From QPIN01 sp964535875 (GTDB lineage Bacteria > Pseudomonadota > Gammaproteobacteria > Methylococcales > Methylomonadaceae): a stretch of 11,314 bases of DNA. Where the stretch lies: assembly GCA_964535875.1 (NCBI GenBank), contig CAZHUE010000079.1, forward strand, positions 1-11,314, given 5' to 3'. The translations under genes were made by a program, and so were the position numbers. Shown here piece by piece: positions 1-6,088 of the stretch; positions within the stretch are counted from its first letter, which is position 1, and each line of letters starts with the position of its first letter. The notes below the pieces were generated by a model, which worked only from the letters and a program-made list of their open reading frames with translations, was not told the DNA's origin and did not search any database.

Positions 1-2
1 CT

Positions 3-65
3 TCTGATGCTAAAATGGAATGGACCGTTGGAAGCTATATTAAATTAACAATGCCCATTATTTAA
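3..65 (+). CDS. possible C-terminal end of a protein running in from the left edge (partial)
   Basis: One forward frame is open from the window edge and ends at TAA (63-65). It encodes SDAKMEWTVGSYIKLTMPII. The mix of charged, polar and aromatic residues looks protein-like, but about 20 codons prove little, and another forward frame is also open to position 48. I do not recognise the family. If real, this gene converges on the minus-strand cluster, and no terminator is visible after it. Confidence 0.3.
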   Translation, partial: SDAKMEWTVGSYIKLTMPII

Positions 66-192
66 GCTACCGAGTAAAAAAGCCCAAATACAAAGCTAAA
101 AACCATGGTACAGTGGTAACGAACATGCAGAAAGAGCGGTAAAAAGTCTAAAAGGAATAAATTTGTTAATGTAAGAGTTTACGAGGCATCAG

Positions 193-252
193 ATGTGGCT
201 GGATCGTTTTTTATTTTTATTATGGTGGTATTTTCTTTTGATTATGCAATAA
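193..252 (+). CDS. possible 19-aa hydrophobic micro-ORF
   Basis: The ATG at 193 is preceded by GAGG (183-186) at a 6-nt spacing, and the frame ends with TAA at 250-252. The predicted peptide is MWLDRFLFLLWWYFLLIMQ: a short charged start followed by an almost entirely hydrophobic, aromatic-rich segment that could just span a membrane. Such peptides occur as small membrane proteins and type I toxins. However, T-rich DNA gives hydrophobic translations by chance, and I recognise no homologue and no clear antisense RNA. Treat this as a candidate only. Confidence 0.2.
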   Translation: MWLDRFLFLLWWYFLLIMQ

Positions 253-313
253 AACTTATCAGTTCTGTTAATGAGAGACTATAAATAATATGTAATGATT
301 TGTCATCCATCTT

Positions 314-338
314 TATGTGAAAGTCGTGATTTCACATA
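314..338. repeat. perfect 9-bp inverted repeat, 7-nt loop
   Basis: TATGTGAAA (314-322) and TTTCACATA (330-338) are exact reverse complements around the spacer GTCGTGA. Neither strand has a T run after it, so it is not a standard intrinsic terminator. It could be an RNA hairpin downstream of tRNA-Pro, for example a 3'-processing or stability element, or a protein-binding palindrome. The TGTGA...TCACA half-sites are 11 bp apart rather than the 6 bp of a CRP site. Confidence 0.5.
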
Positions 339-417
339 TCCAAATTAAGTCAAATAATGCAGTTTTATTGATTTTAATCCCACTTGTTTTTTTGTACGGG
401 GTAAACACTGATCTCAT

Positions 418-494
418 TGGTCGGGACGGCGGGATTCGAACCCACGACCCCTACACCCCCAGTGTAGTGCGCTACCAAACTGCGCTACGCCCCG
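418..494 (-). tRNA. tRNA-Pro (anticodon GGG)
   Basis: The 77-nt minus-strand gene includes an encoded CCA (418-420). The acceptor arms CGGGGCG and CGTCCCG pair with one G-U. The anticodon arm CTACA/TGTAG encloses loop CTGGGGG, which gives anticodon GGG for CCC and CCU codons. The T arm carries GGTTCGAATC. It lies 60 bp after the MerR-like stop codon with no terminator between, so it may be co-transcribed with ihfA and the MerR-like gene; only a weak TATAAA-like box without a good -35 lies just upstream. tRNA-Pro genes are used as integration sites by mobile elements, and from memory this includes a Legionella conjugative element, but no element boundary is visible here. Confidence 0.97.
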
Positions 495-554
495 ATTATT
501 GAATTCTTATTTATAAGGATTCGCTATCTACTCCCCATTCTATTAAGAAAATAA

Positions 555-911
555 CTATGTTTTCAGCAACTCCAGAATATCTTCTAACTCACCAACCATT
601 TGGTGAACTAGTTGTTTTGACCTAGTTGAATCTTCTTTCGCATCATCACTAGCTAAGTGTACTCTTGCGCCACCGATGGTATAGCCTTTCTCATAGAGAA
701 GGGATCTAATTTGTCGAATCATTAAGACATCATGACGTTGATAATAACGCCTGTTACCACGTCTTTTAACTGGGTTAAGATCTGTAAATTCTTGTTCCCA
801 ATAGCGTAAAACGTGAGGTTTCACCCCACATAATTCACTAACCTCACCTATGGTGAAATATCTTTTTGCCGGTATTGCAGGCAATTCATTATTATTACTC
901 GGCTCCAGCAT
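555..911 (-). CDS. MerR-family transcriptional regulator, ihfA-linked
   Basis: This 118-aa protein has a MerR-type winged helix-turn-helix. The recognition region is at about residues 18-43 (YFTIGEVSELCGVKPHVLRYW), followed by the wing with RRGNRRYY at about 50-57 and the second helical pair (LMIRQIRSLLYEKGYTIGGA). A short helical tail (about 95-118) probably dimerises. There is no C-terminal cysteine cluster, so metal sensing of the MerR/CueR kind is unlikely. Its target is unknown. The start ATG (909-911) lies inside ihfA, giving a 17-bp overlap in a different frame and suggesting translational coupling, because no strong SD precedes it. The N-terminus MLEPSNNNELP closely resembles that of the ihfA-linked Pseudomonas protein as I recall it, which supports this start. 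Confidence 0.93.
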   Translation of the reverse strand: MLEPSNNNELPAIPAKRYFTIGEVSELCGVKPHVLRYWEQEFTDLNPVKRRGNRRYYQRHDVLMIRQIRSLLYEKGYTIGGARVHLASDDAKEDSTRSKQLVHQMVGELEDILELLKT

Positions 912-1191
912 ATTGTTCTACTCTTGCTTTAAGTTTTTGGCCAGACCTGAATGTTACCACACGACGAGCTGAAATGGGTATTTCTTCACCAGTTTTTGGA
1001 TTTCTACCAGGGCGACTACTTTTATCTCTTAATTCAAATTTTCCAAACCCAGAAATTTTAACTTGTTCGCCCTTATCTAAAGAACCTTTAATTTCTTCAA
1101 AAAAAAGTTCAATCATTTCTTTTGCTTCGCGTTTGTTTAATCCAAGTTCATCGAATAATCTTTCTGCGAAATCAGCTTTTGTTAATGCCAT
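895..1191 (-). CDS. ihfA: integration host factor subunit alpha
   Basis: This 98-aa DNABII-family protein forms a heterodimer with IHF-beta, which bends DNA sharply at specific sites in replication, recombination and transcription. The N-terminal helical dimerisation part (1-45) is followed by the family signature GFGKFELRDKSSRPGRNPKTGE (about 48-69). It contains the beta-ribbon-tip proline P65 that intercalates into the minor groove. Starting MALTKADFAE identifies the alpha rather than the beta or HU type. The start lies 4 bp after the pheT stop, with AGGG 9 nt upstream, so it is tightly coupled to pheT as in the classical pheST-ihfA operon. Confidence 0.97.
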   Translation of the reverse strand: MALTKADFAERLFDELGLNKREAKEMIELFFEEIKGSLDKGEQVKISGFGKFELRDKSSRPGRNPKTGEEIPISARRVVTFRSGQKLKARVEQYAGAE

Positions 1192-1195
1192 TTTA

Positions 1196-3571
1196 TCAGT
1201 CCCTAAGTTTTGCTTTAATATTTATACTTAACCTTTCTAACACATTGGTAAATATAGCATCAATTTCAGTTTCTGTTAATGTCTGCAATATATCTTGCAG
1301 GATCAAACCTAATGCTACACTTTTATAGCCCTTTTCTACTCCTTCTCCTCGATAGACATCAAAAACAAGAATATCTTTAATCTTATCTTCTTTACAAGAA
1401 TGTATACAGTTCACTATATCATCAGTTGTAATTTTTTCTTTAACTATCAGAGCCATATCCCTTCGAACTGAAGGGAATTTTGATAATACTTGAAATTTAG
1501 GAACTTGTCTTTTACAAACCAAATCTTGATCTAATTCAAAAAGATAGACCTGAGTCTCAAATCCTAATTTTTTTTCCAAAGTTGGGTGCAACATTCCTAA
1601 AATTCCAACTTTGTCACCTTCTTCGGTAAAAATTTCAGCACTTTGCCCAGGGTGTAAAGCAGAGTGTTTTACTGTCGAAAATTGTACTTTGCAATTAGTT
1701 AAATCAAATAAAGCTTCTAAATCACCTTTCAGATCAAAAAAATCAACCTTATTGGTACGTTCAGACCACTTTTCAGAACATCTGTTACCTAGCACTAAAC
1801 CTGAAATCATTTTTTGTTGAATCATTTCATTGTTTTTGTATAAAAAACGTAACCCGGTTTCAAATAACCTTACCCTACTCTGCTGCCGCTTTGTATTATA
1901 GAGTGCTGCATTCAGCAACCCACACCATAAGGTAGTACGCATAACTGATAATTCAGAGGAAATTGGGTTCTTAAGACGAATAAACTCGTCCTCTGGTACT
2001 ATCGCTTGCTGTATCTTTTCATCTACAAAGCTATATGTAATGACTTCTTGATAGCCTCTATCAACTAATAAGTCTTGAACTCGATCTAGCGGCAGTAAAG
2101 CCTCTTTGGCTTTGCCCAGTTCAGAACGCATAAGCAAACTACTATTGGGTAAATTATTATAACCATAGATCCGACCAACCTCTTCTAATAAATCTGCTTC
2201 TATAGCAATATCAAATCTATATCCAGGAGGAGTAATTCGCCAGCCATTTGATACGGTTTCTACGTGCATTCCCAAGCCTTCAAAAATTCTGATAATTTCC
2301 TCATTAGCCATGCTAATGCCCAAAACTTTTTCTATTCGTTGCAATCTCAACTCGACTGGTACTATTTGTGGTAAAGTTTCTTCTGTTGAAACCTCAGAAA
2401 TTGGCCCTACACTACCACCTGTAATATCCACAATCAGTTGAGTTGCTCTTTCAATCGCCCTTTCCTGCAAAGTGAAATCAACCCCTCGCTCAAAACGATG
2501 TGAAGAATCAGTATGCAAACCAAATTGACGTGCTTTTCCTGCAATAGTTATCGGTTTGAAAAAAGCACACTCCAAAAAAATGTCTTTTGTTTTATCAGTT
2601 ACCGAAGATGATTTGCCGCCCATAACACCAGCTAAAGCTAAAGGCTGTTTATCATCAGCTATAACCAAAGCAACCCCATCTAACTTAATTGTTTGATCGT
2701 TTAATAAAGCTAGCTCTTCATTTTTTTCACTACTTCGTACAGTGATAGATCCTGTTAATTTTTCTGCATCAAATGCATGTAGGGGTTGCCCCAACTCTAA
2801 CAGTACATAGTTTGTAACATCAACGATAGGACCTAAACTTCTTAAGCCAGAACGCCGAAGTCGTTCTTGCATCCATAATGGAGTTTCAGCTGTAGAATTC
2901 ACGTTCTTGATTAATCGCCCTAAATATCGAGGACATTCTTCCTTAGCTTCTACAGTGACATCAATTACTGAATCATGGCTAACTTCAACAGGAATAAATT
3001 CAGCACCTGAACTACTCATTTTATTCAAAACAGCCACTTCTCTGGCAACACCTTCAACACTTAAACAATCTGCCCTATTAGGCGTTAAATCTAATTCAAT
3101 AATTGAATCATTCAGTGATAAGTATTCTCGAATATCTGTACCTACATGAGCATCAACTGACAATTCCATTAAGCCATCAGCTTCTGATGCTAAGCCCAGT
3201 TCTTTATCAGAACATAACATACCGAATGAAAGTTCACCGCGTAATTTTGATTTCTTGATTTTAAAATCATTAGGCAATACTGCTCCAATTAATGCAGCGG
3301 GTACTTTTAGCCCTACTCGAACATTACTGGCTCCACAAACAATTTGTAATGGTTCTGCATCTCCAACTGTTACTTTACATATTTTTAACTTATCTGCATT
3401 TGAATGCTGTTCTATCGAAATAACTTCTGCAACGACTACACCACTAAATTCAGCTGCTACAGGCACTACTGAATCGACTTCCAAGCCTGCCATTGTTAGT
3501 TGATCTACAAGTTCTTTTGTTGCTACTGGTGGATTGACTAGTTCTCTTAACCAAGCTTCACTAATTTGCAT
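1196..3571 (-). CDS. pheT: phenylalanine--tRNA ligase subunit beta
   Basis: This 791-aa subunit of the alpha2-beta2 cytoplasmic enzyme charges tRNA-Phe. It recognises the tRNA and edits mischarged Tyr-tRNA-Phe. Visible domains are the tRNA-binding OB fold (about 39-147, with HSNADKLKICKV), the B3/B4 editing module (about 210-390, with TNYVLLELGQPLHAFD), the B5 domain (about 400-475), a synthetase-like catalytically inactive core, and a C-terminal ferredoxin-fold anticodon-binding domain (about 697-790, with FPSVRRDMALIV). Length is normal for the family (about 795 in E. coli). It starts 14 bp after pheS with a good SD (AAGGTGAG, 9 nt before ATG), consistent with co-translation of equal subunits. 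Confidence 0.98.
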   Translation of the reverse strand: MQISEAWLRELVNPPVATKELVDQLTMAGLEVDSVVPVAAEFSGVVVAEVISIEQHSNADKLKICKVTVGDAEPLQIVCGASNVRVGLKVPAALIGAVLPNDFKIKKSKLRGELSFGMLCSDKELGLASEADGLMELSVDAHVGTDIREYLSLNDSIIELDLTPNRADCLSVEGVAREVAVLNKMSSSGAEFIPVEVSHDSVIDVTVEAKEECPRYLGRLIKNVNSTAETPLWMQERLRRSGLRSLGPIVDVTNYVLLELGQPLHAFDAEKLTGSITVRSSEKNEELALLNDQTIKLDGVALVIADDKQPLALAGVMGGKSSSVTDKTKDIFLECAFFKPITIAGKARQFGLHTDSSHRFERGVDFTLQERAIERATQLIVDITGGSVGPISEVSTEETLPQIVPVELRLQRIEKVLGISMANEEIIRIFEGLGMHVETVSNGWRITPPGYRFDIAIEADLLEEVGRIYGYNNLPNSSLLMRSELGKAKEALLPLDRVQDLLVDRGYQEVITYSFVDEKIQQAIVPEDEFIRLKNPISSELSVMRTTLWCGLLNAALYNTKRQQSRVRLFETGLRFLYKNNEMIQQKMISGLVLGNRCSEKWSERTNKVDFFDLKGDLEALFDLTNCKVQFSTVKHSALHPGQSAEIFTEEGDKVGILGMLHPTLEKKLGFETQVYLFELDQDLVCKRQVPKFQVLSKFPSVRRDMALIVKEKITTDDIVNCIHSCKEDKIKDILVFDVYRGEGVEKGYKSVALGLILQDILQTLTETEIDAIFTNVLERLSINIKAKLRD

Positions 3572-3585
3572 AACTCAATCTCACC

Positions 3586-4605
3586 TTAATTAAATTGTTC
3601 TAAAAACTTAAGATCATTATCAAAAAACATTCTTAAATCATTAATTCCGTAACGTAGCATTGCTAATCGCTCCACTCCCATTCCAAATGCAAAACCAGTA
3701 TATTCATCGCTATTAATTTCTACTGATTTAAAAACCTTCGGATGGATCATTCCACAACCCATAACTTCAAGCCATCCCGTAAGTCCACAAATTCGACAGC
3801 CTTTTCCTTTACACATAACACATTCAATATCAACCTCTGCCGATGGTTCTGTAAAAGGAAAATAGGAAGGTCTAAAACGAACCTGAATGTCTTTTTCAAA
3901 AAATGCGCGCAGAAATTCAAACACCACACCTTTTAAATCAGCAAAACTAACATCAGTATCAACCAAAAAACCTTCTACTTGATGAAACATTGGGGTATGG
4001 GTTACATCTGAATCACATCTATATACACGCCCTGGAGCTATCACTCTTAAAGGAGGTTTCTGAGCTTCCATTGCTCTAATTTGCACTGGAGAAGTGTGTG
4101 TTCTTAACACGGTATGAGCGTCAAAATAAAAGGTATCATGCATCGCTCTTGCGGGGTGATGCGCAGGTATATTTAATGCCTCAAAATTGTGATAATCATC
4201 TTCAATTTCAGGTCCTTCAACTACTTTAAATCCAACATTAGCAAATATCTTTGATATTCTTCTCAAAGTAATTGTAACTGGATGTAACCCAGCAATTGAC
4301 TGCCCTCTTCCAGGCAGAGTTACATCAACCGATTCACTAACCAATCTTGCTTCAAGCAACACTTTTTGCATTTCAGCCCGAGTTTCTTCCAGTTTTTGCT
4401 GAAATTTTCCTTTGGCTTTATTGATAACTTGCCCTACAGATCGTCGTTGATCAGGGTCTAGTTTACCTAGCTCCTTCATTTGTAGAGTAAAAGCACCTTT
4501 TTTCCCAAGATAAGTGACTCTTACTTGATCCAGTTGATTTAGGTCTTTTGTTTCAGCAAGAGCTTGCATGCCTTGCATTAGAATTTTTTCGAGGTTAGCC
4601 GACAC
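3586..4605 (-). CDS. pheS: phenylalanine--tRNA ligase subunit alpha
   Basis: This 339-aa catalytic subunit activates phenylalanine and transfers it to tRNA-Phe. An N-terminal coiled coil (about 1-95) is followed by the class II catalytic core. Motif 2 is at about 190-212 (PGRVYRCDSDVTHTPMFHQ), FRPSYFPFTEPSAEVD is at about 244-259, and motif 3 is at about 308-320 (GMGVERLAMLRYG). The start is a GTG (4603-4605) with a modest GTGAG 7 nt upstream. The resulting N-terminus aligns in length with E. coli PheS, whereas the next ATG would remove nine residues. Compared with E. coli it carries an extra Cys4 insert (C262, C265, C270, C273), seen in many other bacterial PheS. It lies 192 bp after rplT, a spacer with possible promoter and leader structures. 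Confidence 0.97.
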   Translation of the reverse strand: MSANLEKILMQGMQALAETKDLNQLDQVRVTYLGKKGAFTLQMKELGKLDPDQRRSVGQVINKAKGKFQQKLEETRAEMQKVLLEARLVSESVDVTLPGRGQSIAGLHPVTITLRRISKIFANVGFKVVEGPEIEDDYHNFEALNIPAHHPARAMHDTFYFDAHTVLRTHTSPVQIRAMEAQKPPLRVIAPGRVYRCDSDVTHTPMFHQVEGFLVDTDVSFADLKGVVFEFLRAFFEKDIQVRFRPSYFPFTEPSAEVDIECVMCKGKGCRICGLTGWLEVMGCGMIHPKVFKSVEINSDEYTGFAFGMGVERLAMLRYGINDLRMFFDNDLKFLEQFN

Positions 4606-4692
4606 TGCTCAGCTCACTTTTAATAGGAATTAATCGGGAAAGAAGATTCGAAAAAGCAGAAATATTGAGTTAAACTTTAATAACTAGCAACT

Positions 4693-4743
4693 TATTCTTA
4701 TCTAACAGAAGAATATTTACTCTCTCTAAAAAAACAGAGAGAG
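4693..4743 (-). promoter_or_regulatory. two tandem hairpins in the rplT-pheS leader (possible attenuator region)
   Basis: Reading toward pheS, the first hairpin has 8-bp arms of CTCTCTCT and AGAGAGAG (4736-4743 and 4720-4727) with loop GTTTTTTT. The second has 7-bp arms TATTCTT and AAGAATA (4709-4715 and 4693-4699) with a 9-nt loop. Neither is followed by a U run, so they are not textbook terminators. In E. coli pheST is controlled by attenuation through a Phe-rich leader peptide; here a minimal frame ends in Phe-Phe-stop within the first hairpin loop. Regulation by attenuation is inference. Confidence 0.35.
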
Positions 4744-4762
4744 CAAATTTAAAAGAGTCTCT

Positions 4763-4771
4763 ATAATATCA
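4763..4771 (-). promoter_or_regulatory. candidate extended -10 promoter for pheST
   Basis: The minus strand reads TGATATTAT: a TGN extension followed by TATTAT, which matches the sigma70 -10 at five of six bases. No good -35 lies 17 bp upstream. Transcription would start near 4756 and give a leader of about 150 nt that contains both hairpins. AT-rich DNA yields such boxes often, so confidence is low. Confidence 0.3.
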
Positions 4772-4797
4772 ATTAAATAAGACACTTTTTAGTGCAA

Positions 4798-5160
4798 CTA
4801 GGGTTGACTTTGGTTAGCTTTAGCTATTTTAGCTATTTCTGCAAAAGCTTCCATATCACGTACGGCAATATCAGCTAATACTTTACGATCAATTGCTACA
4901 TTGGCTTTTGTCAAACCATTAATAAAGCGACTATATGACATTCCACATAACCGTGCTGCAGCATTGATACGGACAATCCATAACGCACGAAACTGACGTT
5001 TTCTTTGTTTACGATCACGGTACGCGTATTGACCCGCTTTAATAACCGCTTGTTTAGCAACACGATAGACTCTACTACGTGCGCCGTAATAACCTTTTGC
5101 TTGCTTTAAAATTTTCTTATGTCTTGCTCTGGCAGTTACGCCGCGTTTTACTCTAGCCAT
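4798..5160 (-). CDS. rplT: 50S ribosomal protein L20
   Basis: This 120-aa basic protein matches bacterial L20 throughout: MARVKRGVTARARHKKILK at the N-terminus, the long basic helix with RDRKQRKRQFRALWI, and the globular C-terminal part. L20 binds 23S rRNA early in 50S assembly. In E. coli it also represses rpmI-rplT translation by binding the mRNA upstream of rpmI. It starts 16 bp after the rpmI stop with SD AAGGAA 8 nt before ATG. Length is normal (118 in E. coli). Confidence 0.98.
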   Translation of the reverse strand: MARVKRGVTARARHKKILKQAKGYYGARSRVYRVAKQAVIKAGQYAYRDRKQRKRQFRALWIVRINAAARLCGMSYSRFINGLTKANVAIDRKVLADIAVRDMEAFAEIAKIAKANQSQP

Positions 5161-5176
5161 GATTCTTTCCTTTTAA

Positions 5177-5371
5177 TTAACTGTAGGGTAATAAACGTGC
5201 AACCATAGGCACATCTGATGGATGAATACTGGCCGCTTTTCGCAACTGTCTTTTCCTTTTAGTCGTTTTCTTAGTCAATATATGGCGTCGATGTGCTTGA
5301 GCACATTTAAAACCGTTTTTAGTTTTTTTAAACCGTTTAGCAGTACCACTATGGGTTTTCATTTTTGGCAT
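5177..5371 (-). CDS. rpmI: 50S ribosomal protein L35
   Basis: This 64-aa, strongly basic protein has the L35 hallmark start MPKMKTHSGTAKRFK and the HILTKKTTKRKRQLRK segment. It is a component of the large ribosomal subunit. The SD GTGGAG lies 7 nt before ATG. It is separated from infC by a 170-bp spacer that in E. coli houses the L20 translational operator; here the spacer also carries a 30-codon ORF ending 14 nt before rpmI. Confidence 0.98.
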   Translation of the reverse strand: MPKMKTHSGTAKRFKKTKNGFKCAQAHRRHILTKKTTKRKRQLRKAASIHPSDVPMVARLLPYS

Positions 5372-5385
5372 TTGTTTTCTCCACT

Positions 5386-5478
5386 TTAATTTAATTGAAC
5401 ATAATCATCCATGAAATACAAACCCGGCAAGGCAAAATGCATGGCCCTACTGAATTTTTCACATCTTAAATGATACAT
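5386..5478 (-). CDS. possible 30-aa micro-ORF upstream of rpmI
   Basis: ATG at 5478-5476 opens a frame of 30 codons, MYHLRCEKFSRAMHF... to ...VQLN, ending with TAA at 5386-5388. An AGGAG sits 11 nt upstream of the ATG, slightly farther than ideal. The stop lies 14 nt before the rpmI ATG, which would allow translational coupling. I recognise no family. The same sequence could instead act only as RNA structure in the L20 operator region. Confidence 0.25.
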   Translation of the reverse strand: MYHLRCEKFSRAMHFALPGLYFMDDYVQLN

Positions 5479-5505
5479 TTAACGATTATCTCCTAAATCG
5501 TTAAA
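5478..5505 (-). promoter_or_regulatory. hairpin with SD-like loop between infC and rpmI
   Basis: On the transcript, TTTAACGAT and ATCGTTAAA form a perfect 9-bp stem with a 10-nt loop (5487-5496) that contains AGGAGA. The ATG of the 30-codon micro-ORF begins at the last base of the stem. Folding would hold the SD in a loop and its spacer in a stem. Possible roles are control of rpmI-rplT translation (in E. coli done by L20 on this spacer) or an RNA processing site. No U tract follows, so it is not a terminator. Confidence 0.4.
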
Positions 5506-5541
5506 ATTTAAATTGATAAATTTAATTTAACCAGTAAACCT

Positions 5542-6066
5542 TTATTTTTTCTTTTTAGGTGCCATAACCATAACCATCTGACGACCCTCAACCTTCGGAA
5601 ATTGTTCTACATTTGCAAGCTCTCCCAAATCCTTTTCTACTCGCTTAAGTAACTCCATTCCAATATCTCTATGAGCCATTTCTCGACCACGAAAACGCAC
5701 TGTAATTTTAGTTTTATTCCCTTCTTCCAAAAACTTATTCAGGTTTCTTAGCTTAACCTGATAATCACCTTCTTCAGTTCCAGGTCTAAACTTAATTTCT
5801 TTTATTTGAACCTGTTTCTGTTTCTTTTTGGAAGCTTGTAATTTTTTATTCTGTTCAAACTGATATTTACCATAATCCATTACTTTACAAACCGGAGGAT
5901 CTGCATTTGGTGATATTTCCACCAAATCCATGTTTGCATCATATGCAAGTTGTTTAGCTTCAGCTAATGTTACAACACCAATTTTATCCCCATCCGCACC
6001 AACAACACGTACTCGTCTAGCAGTAATATCATTGTTTAAGCGCGTATTATCTCTTTTAGAAGCGAT
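5542..6066 (-). CDS. infC: translation initiation factor IF-3, non-standard ATC start
   Basis: This 174-aa IF-3 binds the 30S subunit, prevents premature 50S joining and rejects wrong start codons and tRNAs. The N-domain (about 1-75) includes VDLVEISPNA-type sequence (here MDLVEISPNADPPVCKVMDYGK, 46-67). A basic linker follows (ASKKKQKQVQIKEIKFRPGT), then the C-domain with RFRGREMAHRDIGMELL and the PKKKK tail. Reading from the first ATG would lose 45 residues. The real start is almost certainly ATC (6064-6066). It has GGAGG 7 nt upstream, an in-frame TAA immediately before blocks any further extension, and the length matches E. coli (180). AUU/AUC starts in infC are known and let IF-3 repress its own translation. 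It follows thrS by 22 bp. Confidence 0.95.
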   Translation of the reverse strand: MASKRDNTRLNNDITARRVRVVGADGDKIGVVTLAEAKQLAYDANMDLVEISPNADPPVCKVMDYGKYQFEQNKKLQASKKKQKQVQIKEIKFRPGTEEGDYQVKLRNLNKFLEEGNKTKITVRFRGREMAHRDIGMELLKRVEKDLGELANVEQFPKVEGRQMVMVMAPKKKK

Positions 6067-6078
6067 GCTTTACCCTCC
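6067..6078 (-). promoter_or_regulatory. strong Shine-Dalgarno that decides the infC ATC start
   Basis: GGAGG at 6074-6078 on the minus strand is followed by a 7-nt spacer and then ATC. No ATG, GTG or TTG lies at a usable distance in the IF-3 frame, and the spacer contains an in-frame stop. Confidence 0.9.
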
Positions 6079-6088
6079 AGTTACTTTT

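Larger units (their letters stand above)
66..417. other. AT-rich, mostly non-coding spacer downstream of tRNA-Pro
   Basis: This 352-bp stretch has no convincing gene of normal size. It holds a 19-codon hydrophobic ORF with a Shine-Dalgarno (193-252) and a 9-bp perfect inverted repeat (314-338), both listed separately. I see no U-tailed terminator for tRNA-Pro and no copy of the tRNA-Pro 3' end that would mark a second attachment site. A 61-codon forward frame at 317-502 runs antisense through the tRNA and is not credible as a gene. Confidence 0.6.

Noticed and set aside
1..417. Attachment-site duplication of the tRNA-Pro 3' end
   Set aside because: No second copy of the tRNA 3' sequence is visible in the 417 bp beyond the gene.
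866..1231. 121-codon plus-strand frame across ihfA and the end of pheT
   Set aside because: It is antisense to well-conserved genes, with no family resemblance and no reasonable SD.
4720..4743. CTCTCTCT/AGAGAGAG hairpin as an intrinsic terminator after rplT
   Set aside because: The T run is in the loop and not after the stem on either strand, so it does not fit an intrinsic terminator; kept only as a leader structure.
4785..4797. CACT-AAAA-AGTG hairpin right after the rplT stop as a terminator
   Set aside because: The stem is only 4 bp and has no adjacent U tract in the direction of transcription.
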